NCBI GenBank assembly: GCA_037903355.1
Contig: JBAJFE010000004.1
Span: 434,001-498,000 of the forward strand
Direction: 5' to 3'
DNA: 64,000 nucleotides
Source: Trichuris trichiura
Taxonomy: Eukaryota > Nematoda > Enoplea > Trichinellida > Trichuridae
Position numbers and translations under genes: made by a program. This document shows, in pieces, positions 1 to 13,091 of the stretch. The number at the start of each line of letters is the position of its first letter. Position 1 is the first letter of the stretch. The notes under the pieces are model-generated. The model had not been told where the DNA came from. It made no database searches and worked only from the letters and a program-made list of their open reading frames with translations.

Positions 1-2400
1 TAATCATACTGACAATTCCAATTCAGTGGAAAAGAAATTCAAATTCTGCAAGTTATCTTTGCAAGTCACGGCCGGAACAACATCGCATTCGTATAGTAAT
101 TTTCGAAAATTCAAAAACTTCACGTTAGGCTTAGATTGAGGCTTCGGCTCTGTTGAGCCCATGTCAGAAGCAGGAATGCCGGAGAGAAATTAACGAAGTG
201 AGCAGCTGAGTCTTAGCGCTTGAGGATATAGTCATACTAGTAGCGCATAGCTTTGAATAAAAGTATTCTGCTCTCGCATAAGAAACCTTTTCGACAATAA
301 TTTTTAGCATTGCTTGTAAAGTGATTTTAAAGACGATGTTTGTCAAAACGGCTTCTTCAAAGTTCATATAATATCTTACGGGAAATAAAGGACAAGTTTA
401 GGCTTGAAAGCTCGATTTATAACAGGAAAACCTAACTAAATCTTTTCCGTAATAACAGCCAGTGAAGCTTATCAGTCCTCATCTTGATATGTAAGCTTTA
501 AGTAACAAAAGTCCAGTCAAACCTTGTTAGAAGCTTACTACATTGTTAGCTGTTGAATTCAAGAAGCCTTATCTTCTTTATGATGCATCCTAGCGGGAAT
601 AAATTATAACCCCTCAGCTTCTGCAGCCTCCATAAGAAGCTCTTACGCTTTTTCCTCGTTAGCACACATGCCGCTCTAACTCACTGCAGAATTGCTGCTT
701 GTACGAAGAAGCTATTAATATGACCAAAAAAGGTCAAAAATGATTACCGTTTTTAGATGTAGCTGAGCAAAGTTTCTCAAGTCCATTCTATATTATAGCT
801 CAATGGTTCACAGCCCCTTGTTAAAAAACGTACATAGCGGATCCCATTTTTAAAAAAACTTGCATTGCTTTTAAGGTTAGTAGCCAAATCTGTCAAATTG
901 CTGCGATTGAAAAGAAGCTGTTCATAAAAAATAATTTAGGAGAAATCTGCAGCGCAAAATTTGGATTGCAAGCAGCGCATAAACTTGAATTTACTGCGAG
1001 ACGCCATAACGCGTATTCCGCACGCGGTGTAGTCTGTCGAACCACGCGGGCATGCGTTGCTGCTTCACTAAGCCAACTTTCACGCTTGACTTCTATTGGC
1101 AACCGTGCGTAAGCAGGTTGGATGATTGAAAAGGAGGTATCCTTTCTTCTGACTATTTCAGCAGCGAAGAAGCCGGACTACATTAAAGACAGCCGGCATG
1201 CTATGCTATCAATAATACATAGTTTGCTGGGGATTTTGCTGAAGTCCTTCTAATGTCTTCAACGCGCTGCAACTAAGCTTAGCGTAGTGGTTGGCATCTG
1301 CAGAAAATGTCACCTTAACCGTTTAATGATTTGAATAGCCAGCCCTTAGTAGCGGCAAAGTGGGTCAATAAAAGCAGTCTAAATAGAAAACTACGCGCTC
1401 CCTGGAACTATAAAAGTTTGCAAAGAGGAAAAAGCAAGTTTGATAACGAGGATGAAGGGTCGAGAGGGGTGATGCCTAAGAGCACGCTTTGTTCGTTTGA
1501 TATATACGCGCCCGTCTGAACAGAGATAATATCATTACTAAGTCGACTGAATGGCGAAGAATCTGGCTTTGCCTGGAACCTAACTCGCTAAGTGAACAGA
1601 TTTGTTAAGAGGCAGCACTTCTTTTTTTTTAAAAAAGTGACAGCCGAATGAAAGAAGGAACGATGAACCCGACTGGCCGTCGCTGGCGCTACTGACCAAG
1701 CAAAGGGCAAGCAGACGGGACGTATAAGTCGGCGGGAGAAAGGGTCCAAGACATTAACGTGCTGGCAAGTTGTCAGCCAACTCATGCCCAGCACATGTGC
1801 ACTCTAGTTTACACCACCCACGCGACGGTAGGCTGCAATGGAAACCAGCGAACTCTTGGCCCGTCACTGCTAAGAGTGAATTCTCAACTTTTAACAGCTG
1901 TCCCCATCACGGAGAAGCAAATAATAGATGAACGTAAAGTGGCTGGTTCTTTTCGCTTCGTTCCGCTGACGAGGTGTTCGACAGACAACGAGACGAGTGC
2001 AGTAAGATAGTGCTAATGCCCTTTGGCTAACGAACGATCAGTCACGTTTGTTTTCCTTTTCCAGTTCCTGATTGCTATGGGAAGCGAAAACGACGGCTTT
2101 GGCGCGGGTGGATGAGCCAGCCAGCTTAGCTGACTGAGTAAGACAAGTCTTGTTTGCCGGGCATCACGTCATTCAAGGCCAGCGTGCCTCCAGCATTGCT
2201 TGGTCACTCGACTCAGCCATCTCCGTTCATAGAAGACGTAGTATAGTAGGCAAGCGCGCCACGACTTTACGATGAACTAGCTGTTTTTCCCTTGAGGAAA
2301 TATCACAAAGGTGCCATAGCCTACGCGGTAGCGCGTACCGCTTCACTTCAGACTGCCTGAGGCATTTCAAGTAGATTTGAAAATGCGCCATTGCTAAAGA
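1..2400. other. Left flank, no gene recognised
   Basis: AT-rich sequence with only short, overlapping open frames of about 60-85 codons on both strands and no recognisable family motif. The last few hundred bases lie directly upstream of the SMP/C2/C1 gene start at 2401 and presumably hold its promoter, but I see no defined element. Confidence 0.5.
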
Positions 2401-5400
2401 ATGGACGCACTTTCCTGGCTGCTGCTATGCTGGATAGGCTTTGCTGGCCTTGTATATCTGCTTCTGCAAGCGTCATTTAGCGCTTGGCCGCAAGCGGCTA
2501 CTTGCGACCATGCGCAAACCGTAATGAAAGCGTTGCATGGCACAGGAACCACCGTCGTTTCGGCGGAACCGATCACCTCGACCGTATGGATCAACGAGGT
2601 GATCAGATGGATAGTGGAACACTACTGCGGGACGCCAGATTTTGTTCAGCAGTGGCTTAAGTCAATGAATGAAGCAGCCAAGAAGCAAGTGGAAAAGGTA
2701 AGTACTATTCACTGCAGTGTCGACGCCCCACGAGAGCATGTTTTACACGTTAGTTGCGTTGACAACATCTTCTAAAGGTGATCAGGGCTAGTGAAATTGA
2801 TAAGATTGTGCGCATATGAAATTTAGCCTGTATAGATTCCATCTTTTTACCATTGTCTCGCAAGGCAACTCAAAATCCAGTTGCGTAAGCATATGTTATT
2901 CTGTTCCCTATCTTGAGCACTATTGAGGAAGACTGCAGCTATATTCAGCTAGTAGACACTTTCTCAAGAGTAGATTTGAAATAATCTCTCTTTGTACAAG
3001 TTATGTTTGACATTACTTTTAACGGGGTTATCAATATCTGCGAACAATGCTAAGGGATCTGAAGGTGATGCGGTCATAGCGGCATTGCGTACTTTTTCCA
3101 TTCGCTTGACATACTTTTTCATGCACGTTGTTCGTTTTACCACTTATCTGACCATCTGTGCATCTCGGCAGCAAAAGAGATTAAAGCGCACTTTGTTGTT
3201 CGCTACTGCACGAAGTCGCTTGAAGGCTAAGCAAACCACTTGCCTTGCAAAGCTGGCTGAACTCTCCCGTGTGTATGTTCGTAAAAATAGTGACCCAGCA
3301 GGGCATTCAGCACAGCAAAAACACTTACGCGTATTCATAATAGATTTGAACAGGTTGACCATCTTCCTAATTCAGCTATGAAAGTTTGGAGGATGAAAAT
3401 TGTATATGTTTTTGAAAGCTTCGCCTCGTAGGTAGTAGAACTTAAAGAATCGCGCGCTGTCGCGTTTATGAAAGTTACGGAGCTTTCGGCAGAACGACGA
3501 AATATTTTTAAAATTTCGATTCGTCGTTAAGGAATTGTTACTAAGCAGTCTTCTGTAGGCTGCGAGAACTATCAGTAAACGCTTGCATGCTAGTGTTTTG
3601 CTGCTTTACACTTTTTGCACCTGGAATAGATCCAAGTGAAAACAGGAAGTATTTCTGGCAAGTTCTGCCACTCGCTCTGCTGCGCTTACGAACTTAGAAA
3701 GTTGGAATGCCTGCGAGACAGCCTTTAAAGTTTGAATAGCTGTTTTGTTTCGACTCCGCTGCGGTAATGAAGCAGCGAACTCTCCGAATGCTCCGTTAGA
3801 AACGATAAACATTTTAGCAGTTAAGAACGCCCGCGGGAAGTTAATGCGAGTTAAAATAGGCGATAAGATGCTCTACCTAAGTTTGTTATTGCGATTTGCG
3901 CAACGCTGTGCAAACTTTCCTTCCAGTTTTCATTTCCTGACATCACTCTTTGAGGCAGCGTTCGCATAGGCAAAAGAATTAGTCACTTTTCCTCTTCATC
4001 ATACTTTCCGTCGGACGATAAAAGTTTCGCATTTGCATTGTTCTTTAAAGCTTTTTCCGATGAAAAATTAGTAGCCGACTTGAAATGGGTTGAGAGAAGC
4101 AATTTAGCGTATTTGAATAAGTAGAATTTCGTTTGTTTTGAGGAGACTGCTCAGTTTAAATTTTTTTTCATACAGTTGCGAGAGCGGCCTTGCTCTCAAG
4201 CAATAAGGATTAAATATTTGACATGAGGAACAAGCCTACAGCAGCTTGTATTCAAGCACTGAACGCTCAAAAAAATTGTGCATCCGCAGTCATTCAGTCA
4301 ACGTATTTTTCAAGTATTAGTAATAGCTCGCTTTTCTAAGCTGTCTTATGAGCTTACAAGGTTTTAAGCGCTCATCGCCAGTTGAGAGAAAGAAAGCGTG
4401 CGCATAGCCTTATTTTAACTTTTCGAAATATTTCACTGGGCAGAAATGGAAGCTGAAATAATTTCACAGATCTTTTTCTTCAGGAGAAAGCAGTTGTTTT
4501 TGAAGAAGTATATTTCTCAGCCCCTGCAAGTCCACCGGTGCTGTCCAATATAAGAGCGGAGCCTGGACCTCGTCAGCATTTGGTAGGTGCGTTCCACTAC
4601 GTACTTATTGACAGGCGTTTTGCTTTTAAGACAGTTCGAGCTCAGGTGGCGTTCGAATCTTTAATTCTGAGGCTAACAGCTTCAAAGATCGATACTGACC
4701 GAATGATCACGCAAAATTTCGAGGCACACTTACAGCATCTAGCGGCCGAGGTTTAATAATTTATTTATTTTTTTGAATTGTCGCTTAGTGAGATGGAGTG
4801 GAATTGCAGACTCAAGTTCGACTGGCCTACTTGTGCAGTGATCTTTTTGCCATGGGTTGCTTTGACGGAAGACCGGAGTTGCTCATTACCGTCAGCAGCA
4901 TTGATGAGAAGGTATGATAGCTTTTCAAATTCGAATTTCTACTGTCAGGTCTCGTAATAATGACCTACAATACTAAAATACATTTTTAAAAAAGTAAATA
5001 TGTGCATGGAAAAACTGTAAATGGGGTAGGGATTCCCTGAGAAAGTAAAAGAAGTAAAAATTCGGGAAGAAAAGTTTTCTAAGCGGTACTTCGCCTATGT
5101 ATTTTATGAAGTCCTATGTTGTAGAATCAGCAGAAGGTCATCGAGACGAGTGAAGTGGAAAAATTGATTCGATACTGCCTCATGCACGCTGTTACAAATG
5201 TGAACTTGTCGGCGGTTAAATACATTTCTGGCTTAAATATGGACGAAATTATTCGGAAACTAGGCGACTACGGACGAAGCTTGATCAAGGTGAACGCCAA
5301 CCAGTTGCATGAAGTGCCTAGTTATCACGTTTAAACTGGTAAAATTTGATATGACAACATTTATAAGTTGTCAGAATTGTATTCCATTACTTTATTAATA

Positions 5401-8400
5401 TGATTCATTGTTATATTTTTTGCTCCGTAATGGTTCAATTTAAAACGACTGAACTTGAACGCTAAGTCCTACGTCATTCCGTGAAGCTAACCGTAAAATA
5501 ATTAATGCTCAGTTTTCTAGCATTGATGTTTCTTATTTACTAGTAAGTTACCCGCGACCGAGTAGCAAATGCATGCGTTTCTGTATTCGGAATGTTCGCC
5601 TAACGAAAGGACGATTTATTCGTTACTTAGGGCATCCAAAGAGCGTTGGTATTTCAGCAGATTAATGTCCAGAAACGTTTCCCACTTTTCGCAATATCGT
5701 ATGCGCTAAAATTCACGGGAAAATTTTTAAATATTAAAAGCAATCCATTGATTTGATTGCAAAATTTTGTCCGCTCATCTACCTTAAGCTCAGTAAATCC
5801 ACTTTTATCTTTGGCATATGGTGCAGGTAAAGAGCCGTAAATTTGAATTACGGTAAGTGAGGTTGTGAGTGTGAAGGGGTTCTTAAAGCTAAGCTGTGAA
5901 ATGTAACGTTTTTGAGGAGTCCATGCTATGATTATTCACTCATGCCTAATATTCAACGCGTACTCATTTCTGAGTCCTGATTTTTAATGATTTTGTGTAG
6001 GTTTTTTTCTGAACCTTTTAAAGTTAGTGTACCCCTTTTAGAGTTTCGAAATACCTTCATCCTGTGAGATGCGGACTTCTCAGTATGTTGCCCAAGAAAT
6101 ATAATAAGACATCATGCAAATCTTTAGCTGCATTTCCTTTCGTCCATATTAATCGTCTGAATATCAGAATTGTGGTATGGTACCTCCACATCTGTTTACT
6201 CATTGCTAAACCTTTTAGCAGACTATTGATTAGTCTACAGTCCGCATTATCTGCTTTGCAATTATAACAACAGGCAAACAATGTTCTTCAAGGCCAACCT
6301 GACTTCGTATTGCCTTTTTGACTTCAGACAGTTTGTTCCAAAGGGTATTCAAAAAACTTGGACTTTATATAATTAGTGGTAAAGCCATACGGTCTATGTA
6401 ATTTAATATTGTCTTTAAATGTTTGCTATTGCATATAAGTTTCACAATTGCCTACCATAAACGTTCCTACGACATAATGACTATTTCAGAAACAAAAGTT
6501 AAGAGCATTTCACCTGCCGTTTATTATCCCACCTTGAAAAAATTCTCAGCATGTCTGTGTCAGTAGCTTGGCTTTATCAGTGCTGAAAGTTGTCCATGCG
6601 TTTTCAGAATGCTCACTGAAGATTCTACAATCGAATTTTAGGCCGGTAACCCAATTGAAAGGAGCTTCAGCAAACGCTTGTTCGTTAGGATTGTGAAGGC
6701 TTCCAGAATTGGTGGAGGGAAAGGTACTTTCTCTTGTAACATAAGTACCTTTCATTTGTTTAATATAAAACTGTGTCGTATTTATCTTTCGAAACGCCCG
6801 TGATGAAATTGTGGGGCGAATATAACTTAGGTTTGCTAGTAAAGGATGATTTTAAAAAGGTGACATAAATTTGCAGACGTTCACAAGCCGTACGCGGTCG
6901 TGGAACTTGATGTGCCCTCACAAAATCATGTCACCGCTCAGTCGTCAGGATCGGATCCATTCTGGGACAGCCAGTTTATGTTTCAACTAACTCGTGAGAG
7001 TCGAGAGCTTCTGTTTGAAGTTTACGATCATGTATCCGATTCGTCGAAACCAGTTTTTCTTGGGCTTGCATTAATCAGCATTAATGAACTTCAAAGCATG
7101 AGCAGGCCACTTCAACGATTCAAGCTGCAAGGTCATCCATACAGCGATGAAGTGATCAGCGGAAAAATATTCGTTGAGGTTTGCCCAGTCCGTAGGTATT
7201 TGAACTCTTGGTTTATGTCAACACTTTCCGGTCAGTTTGCCTTCATGAATGAAATTGAGCAAGACGCTTTGATCGAAGCCTTGGAATCAGCAGGCGAGGT
7301 GGATCTTTCCAAACATCTCGTACCTACGGAAAGGGGCAGAAGCCCACCAGTTACTCGCTTCCTCAGTGAGTTATTCCATTACGTCTTCAGGAGGTAATGA
7401 AATTTCAAAAACTACTTACAGTTCATGAGGACACAATGAAGTTGAAGCTGCCTCAATCATCGCTTAGACCTGCCGGCCCGGTAAGATTTTGAGAGTTTCT
7501 TCACTTTGCTTGCTTTTACTTGCCATTCAGTTGCGTTTGCCAGTTGCAAATAGCGTCAACTTTTCTGATACCAGCACGGCTGCAATCACCAATAGACCAT
7601 TACGTACTCCTTCTGGTTCGGTGAAATCTGGAAGTTCAGAAATGCAACCACTTTTGCAAGAAACTCGAGAGCAAGGTAACAGTTGTTACCTGTCACACCT
7701 TTGCAAGACTCTCATTAGAATAAGCTGAAAATTTTGCCACAGCTGTTCTGTTCTTAAAGTGTAAATTATTTAGGAATCGTATCTACGTCTAATGGGAATA
7801 AGGGAATATTTAAAGGCTTAAAAACTTAGCTTCCGCATAAAAATGCGCCTTTTGGACATTCACAGCTTTTACTTCGCCAAATGTATCTTCATTCCTAAAA
7901 TCAAGCATTATTCGTAACACTGGGATGACATGGCATGTTTTTATCCACATTGTTGTCAGCTCTACTAAGTATTGCTTTCAAAAGAAGGAAAAAAACATGA
8001 TTCATACTGTATGCAAATCCAAAGTGATAACTGCTGAATTTGTCATTGGAAATTTTGGTGTTGATAATTATGCCATGCTTGTATCCCTGTTAACTTCAGC
8101 AAGCGCCAGTAAACGCTTCGAAAGCAATTTTTAGTTAGTAACAATCTTAAGTAAATTATGAAGGCTTCAGGATTTTTCTAACCCTATCATTAGCAAGAAC
8201 TTAAACCGGTGAAAGAGATAAAATCAGATTGTTTCATAAGTTTAATATTCATGCTGGCGATAGCATTAGAACCAGAACTTACTTGAGATAGTTACTGACT
8301 AAAAATTGCCTTCAAAGCATTTATTTTAGAAGGCAGTAGAGAGCGGGATCTTGACTGTGATCTTTCCACAGATTTTTTTCTTTCTGCCGACTAGATGTAT

Positions 8401-10691
8401 AAAATACTGAAACAAATGGCCTACTAATGAATAGATAAGCAAGTTGTTAGGAAATCTACGGAGAACGGTATACATAGCTTGTAGGAGATTCTATCCCTGT
8501 CCCAGAGCCTCCTAAAGGCCACGCGCATTGTTCTTTGTAGGTTCCCTAACAACTTGCTCATCAATTCGTTAGCAGGATGCCTGTTTTAGTATTTTGCCGG
8601 TACGTTTGCAAAAAGCAAGAAAAAGCAGCGGAGGGAACAAGCAATGCGGCCATTGGCGTTACCTAATACCCTTAGCTTTCTAATTTTTGTAACGTTTTTT
8701 GAGTAGCTTTTAATAAATACATCGAGTGACAGCCATTTTTCTATATCTTTCTTGATTACATGAATTTTTCGAGCTAATCGAGTTTCGTCCTCAGACTTGA
8801 TTCAACTATAATGAAACGGTGAAGGCTGGTAACTGAAAAACGGACGCGATTTTAAATAAACGAGACTTAAAGTGATTTGAAGATATTTATAAGCCAAAAC
8901 AGGATCATTAAAAATGAAAAAATAGCAAAATAATTTAAGCAGATGAATGAGCAAATAAAATTAAATAAATAAACAGAATAAGACAGCCAGTAACATTAAA
9001 ATTAAATCCAAGCAGATTAAGTAAGATAATAAAAGGTCTTGTCGCTTACGTGCCTCACCGTACGAGAAATGCAGGTTCCTTTTCGAGATACATGCCGGCC
9101 ACTCAGTTCTAACCTCACTAGGAAACCTGCAGGCTATGCTATGTTGCCCTTGCCTAAGCGCAAGCCAAAATATTACTTCACTTTTTGGCTTTGGATTAGG
9201 CTTAGGGGGACATGGAACAGGCTGGCCAGCTACAGTATGACGGGGAGCATGACTAAAAAGACGATAACTTCAACTATGAAGAAAAGATTGTACTTAAACT
9301 GGCTATAACATTATCAATCAAAATTCAAAGTCGCGTCCATTTACTTAACATTAAATTGTGTCAGGTTTACTATCTATCCCATTGCTGCTTCGCTTTAATT
9401 TTTTTTTGAAATATCTTGATTATTTTTCTTTCTGAATTTGTTTTCAAGTATTATCGGTTGTGCGCTTCATCCTGATGCTATAAGTTTGCTGGTGACCCAG
9501 TTCTATCCTTAAGTAAACCTAGGCCAACAAGTATGGCTTAATATTTCGCCTAATGTTAACTGTTATTTCTAATAAAGCGCAAAAATCACAATGGTATTCG
9601 CTGGAACCGTTGTCCCAACGATCACGAAAGCAATCTCAAAACACACGCGCACACCTTTATTTTTTCACTCTCCACAGTATGGTTTTTAGTATAGACAGGT
9701 ATTGTGTATCTATCCGCCGATGCTAAAATACAGCCCACCATGAGTGCCCTTGTAATTTATGCTTGCCAACTGAAATATACGGCTTAGATTGCTTTTGAGT
9801 CGCATTATCAATGCTGCGCTCATTTGTTATATAAATGTTTCAAAATTTCTCACCTTCGTATATTTTTCTCTGCAAATAGGTGATCTAGCGAAAAATGCTT
9901 TGTCTTATTCCGAAAGCGAGACAAGCGTGGCCAGTGATGAAAGTCTCTACCAACACTCCGTTTTGGTGATCGAAATTCAAGAGAAAGATGAGAAAAAGTA
10001 GGATGATTCAAGCTAGTTTAAAACTTTTCTTATTTTCTAACCTTTTCCTTTCAGGTACTATCTGGTTTCTGCTGGATTGGATAAGCTGCCGAGCGTTAAG
10101 AAACTGATAAAGAAAGGGAAGAAGTTGCACGTCTTTAATGAGCATACATTTACGGCAACAAAAGTTAGCAGGTAAGCTCCGCCGTGACACGGCTTTATTC
10201 TTCGCAAAAGCGCTATATTTATGAATTTTTGAACAGCGGTTGCGTTTGCCGTTTTTTTGTTTATGACCATGCAAAGTAGGTTTCCCATAATTAGCATAAA
10301 TGTACGGGCAAGCTAATGAAATTTAGATTGTGTATTTAATTGCTTACAAAATGTGCTGCCTTTTCACGTGTCCAATTAATTACTGATGCATTATGCTTTG
10401 TAGTGGTCACTTCTGCAGTGTGTGCATGAAAACTGTTCGAAGCACATTCCGCAGGCAAGGATATCGCTGCAGAGGTTAGTATAGCAACGGAATTTATTTC
10501 ATGACATCATAATCGGCCCTTTAGATTGTCGGATGCTCTGCCACAAACGGTGCCACTATAAAACTGAAACCCACTGTCCGTCAAGCAATATATTTAATTT
10601 GCATATGTAAAAATCACTTTCCTTTTGTTTTGTCCTATATTTACATCTTTATTTTTTTAGAGAACCAATTCCTGAAAATATGACTCAATGA
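2401..10691 (+). CDS. SMP-like/C2/C1 domain lipid-transfer protein (C2CD2/PDZD8-like)
   Basis: Predicted membrane-anchored lipid-transfer protein of membrane contact sites. Exons: 2401-2697, 4484-4750, 4810-4911, 5134-5289, 5827-5852, 6042-6082, 6877-7178, 7236-7365, 7422-7480, 7531-7675, 9880-9997, 10055-10171, 10404-10474, 10525-10606, 10661-10691; together 647 residues with consistent phases. The N-terminus is a hydrophobic anchor (MDALSWLLLCW...), followed by about 240 residues resembling the SMP/TULIP lipid-binding fold of C2CD2/TMEM24 proteins. A C2 domain follows (about 290-395; PYAVVELD, DPFWD, LLFEVYDH). The C-terminus is a complete C1 zinc finger, H578-X12-C591-X2-C594-X14-C609-X2-C612-X4-H617-X2-C620-X7-C628. 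SMP plus C1 recalls PDZD8, but I see a C2 and no PDZ. The 26- and 41-nt exons are the weakest calls; they are the pair I found that joins phase 0 to phase 1. The last intron is also inferred; without it a stop falls at 10610. Confidence 0.78.
2698..4483 (+). other. Intron 1 of the SMP/C2/C1 gene
   Basis: About 1.8 kb between a consensus donor after codon 99 and an acceptor before GAG AAA GCA. It contains a 129-codon open frame at 2992-3381 that begins only with TTG and matches nothing I know, so I leave it uncalled. No repeat or RNA gene is evident. Confidence 0.5.
8401..8595. mobile_element. Imperfect hairpin (MITE-like) element in the SMP/C2/C1 intron
   Basis: The two ends form a long imperfect inverted repeat: AAAATACT at 8401 pairs with AGTATTTT at 8588, and the inner arms GCAAGTTGTTAGG (about 8439-8451) and CCTAACAACTTGC (about 8545-8557) are exact complements. 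The whole unit is about 195 bp, has no coding capacity and sits in the 2.2-kb intron 7676-9879. It looks like a non-autonomous DNA element; a long-hairpin RNA precursor is an alternative. Confidence 0.6.
9041..9252. mobile_element. TTAGGC-core hairpin element, copy A (degenerate)
   Basis: It begins GTCGCTTACG and ends GGAGCATGAC, with an internal inverted pair around CCTAAGCGCAAGCCAAAATAT and GGATTAGGCTTAGGGG. The sequence order and the CAGTATGA near the right end match the copies at 17832-18011 and 29352-29568, so this is a diverged member of the same dispersed family, here inside an intron. Confidence 0.55.
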
Positions 10692-11519
10692 AAGCCCGGC
10701 TGATCTCAGCCACTACGGAATACACGAAACGGTTTTACGCGAAACCATTAACTATAGCTATTCATTGTATCGTATGGGTGCTGTCTAACTGGGTGAGCCG
10801 CGGCTTATTGTACTCAGCTCAAGGGAAGGCTTATATTCACAATTGTTGAGCAGCAACAGCAATATGACGTTTTTTTCCACCTGTGCTTCAATCGCTCGGC
10901 AGCGAACGTACAAAACTCTTAAGGAGCTCAGTAGGGCAGTTTTGTTGCCAACGTGTGTTGACAGGGTCGAAATGAATTCTAGTTACGTGCACTTCTCATT
11001 AAAAATTTCCCGAATGACCTGCCGACATTCAAAAAATGTTAACATGACTTGCACAGGAAACATGGGAAAACATTGCTGATATACTGAAGTAGCTTCAAGT
11101 ATGTTGTTTTCGAAAAATTAACTTTTACCATTTAACGAACGCTGAAAAAAATCCCATAAGTATTCTTCCAACGTTACCTTCAGAATTTATTTTTAGTAAA
11201 GTGTATTCAGGTTAGTTTTTTTCTAGACTTCTCGTGCACATAAAAAAACTGCGTAGGTAGAAGACTATATACGACATACAATAAGAAGACATAAACGAAA
11301 CTATTCACCATTGCCCATTGTGCCTTTTTTTAATGGTTGAATTTACGTCAGCACTAGTCTTCCATGCATTCATTCCTATTAACTCCTTTACATATACTAC
11401 AAGATTAACGTATACTTTTAAGCGAACATACGTTCAAATATAATGATATGCAACATTGAGACCTTTCTTATAATCTGACTATCTTGCCACCATTGCTTAC
11501 TGACTCAGTTTGGGCTGTT

Positions 11520-11805
11520 TATGTTTTATTCCAATATGCTTAGGATTAGGCTTACAGTTGGGCTTAAGTTAAGGTTTTAGCTTAGGCCTCGGATACTTGT
11601 TATTTCTAACACGTGGCGCCCACTATTGATGCTATTACCTACCACCCTTGCAGTATTATCCACTGAAATATTGAGACCTGTAATATTCTACTCAAAGTAA
11701 CTGAAGCTCAGATTATGAATCTCTGAACGGATAACAAGCATAATAAGGCTATGCCTAAGCTTGAGCCCCAGTTTAAACCTAGCGCAGGCCTCCGCGTTAA
11801 TGTAC
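11520..11805. repeat. Degenerate TTAGGC/CCTAAGC-like stretches
   Basis: About 11540-11595 has repeated TTAGGC/CTTAGG-like units (GCTTAGGATTAGGCTTAC), and about 11750-11800 has the complementary sense (GCCTAAGCTTGAGC). They may be the arms of a further decayed copy of the TTAGGC hairpin family, but pairing is too poor to draw boundaries. Confidence 0.3.
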
Positions 11806-12485
11806 ACAGTAAAATATTCCTAATCTGAACGCTTCGGGGCGGCAGGTAGTTCGGATTACGGAAAAATTCGGATTGTGGAGGAGGCTTACAGTAGGCTACA
11901 GAAAAGCAGGTAACGCCGTTTTAGATGCTTGTTCCCGGCGTATACAGCGCGACGTCGGTCTCTGGAAGCGGTGAATAGCTTAACAAAGGCAGCGAAATCC
12001 GTCTAACCCGTCTAACTAACAGAAACCAGTTTCTTAAATGGTGTGGACGCTGTACCGCGGAGCGACATGAGAAATAATTCCCATGAACTTATTTTTCAAT
12101 ATTCGTAATTGCCGGCCGGCTCTGTTGGCTCGAAAAAAATTGAGTTAGCGGCCGATCATTGCGTTATATAGGAACAGATTGTAATTTTATACGACTAAAA
12201 AAATACTAAGTTTTTGATCCACAATTCTGTTTATTTGGGGAAACCTAGGTCTCGAGGTGCCTTGCTGCAATCAATTTATTGGTTGAAATTGGCTAGGCAG
12301 AGCCACTGCTGGTCTGCGTCCATGTTAACGTATACCCGAAGGACCGTTGGTAGGTTGTTTACTGCCCTTATAGCAGTTGCCGCCAAGTGACTGCCTGTTT
12401 CGCACATGTAGCCTAATTATCTTTAATGTATACGGTCGTTCTACTGTTCCCTTCCACGACTTCGAATTAGGGAGGTTTTACTGTA
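11806..12485. mobile_element. Candidate pogo/Tigger-like non-autonomous element
   Basis: The left end reads ACAGTAAAATATTCCTAATC (from about 11806). The right end, reverse complemented from about 12484, reads TACAGTAAAACCTCCCTAAT. These ends resemble each other and the pogo-type consensus with ACAGTA...CCTC...AATTCGAA, and each is flanked by TA. The interior of about 680 bp has no convincing transposase. Family placement rests only on the ends. Confidence 0.45.
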
Positions 12486-13091
12486 CTATGCTTTACAGCA
12501 GATAAACTGGCAAACACATTCCTTTGGATATATGACAGTAAGAGTACGAAATCAATCATTCTATAAAACATCCAAAAACTTTGAGCAACCTCTAATACAC
12601 CTACTATTGTACGCATTTTCTAGGCAAGCTGTCCAATGCTTAATGACAAACTGGCAGTGTTAATGCAACTCTTTTCGCCTATTCCATTACAAACCTACAG
12701 TGACGACACCTATGCATCAAAGAGGGTTATTTTTTCGCTACTTTTCCGGCTATACTTTCCGTACATCTTGGCTAAGGCTACTGTGGATCTGCAGGTCATA
12801 TTTCCATTGTTGAAATAACTAAGTTATGAAAACTTTATCAACTTGCTGATCTGATCAGCGGAATTCCAAAAGTTGAGCTTAAATAGCCGTAGCGGTACTA
12901 ACTTAGTAGAAAAAACTTGAGGCATCTCAAACTTCCTTAAAAAGGAAGTGAACTTGGTAACAATTAGTACAGCATGGCTAGCTCGCCTGCAAAAGCACCC
13001 GGCTCTCAAATCATTAGTTGATCTTTAAGAGAAAGCTAAGTTTTTACTTCCTATGCGGCATGCTATCAGTCAGTAATTCTTCCTATTAAAT
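12486..13091. other. Intergenic, nothing recognised
   Basis: Between the pogo-like element and the stop codon of the coiled-coil gene. It contains only short open frames and presumably the 3' untranslated region of the minus-strand coiled-coil gene. Confidence 0.5.

Noticed and set aside
2992..3381. 129-codon open frame with a hydrophobic start inside intron 1 of the SMP/C2/C1 gene
   Set aside because: It begins only with TTG, matches no family, lies wholly inside an intron and has low-complexity basic content; chance is the simpler explanation.
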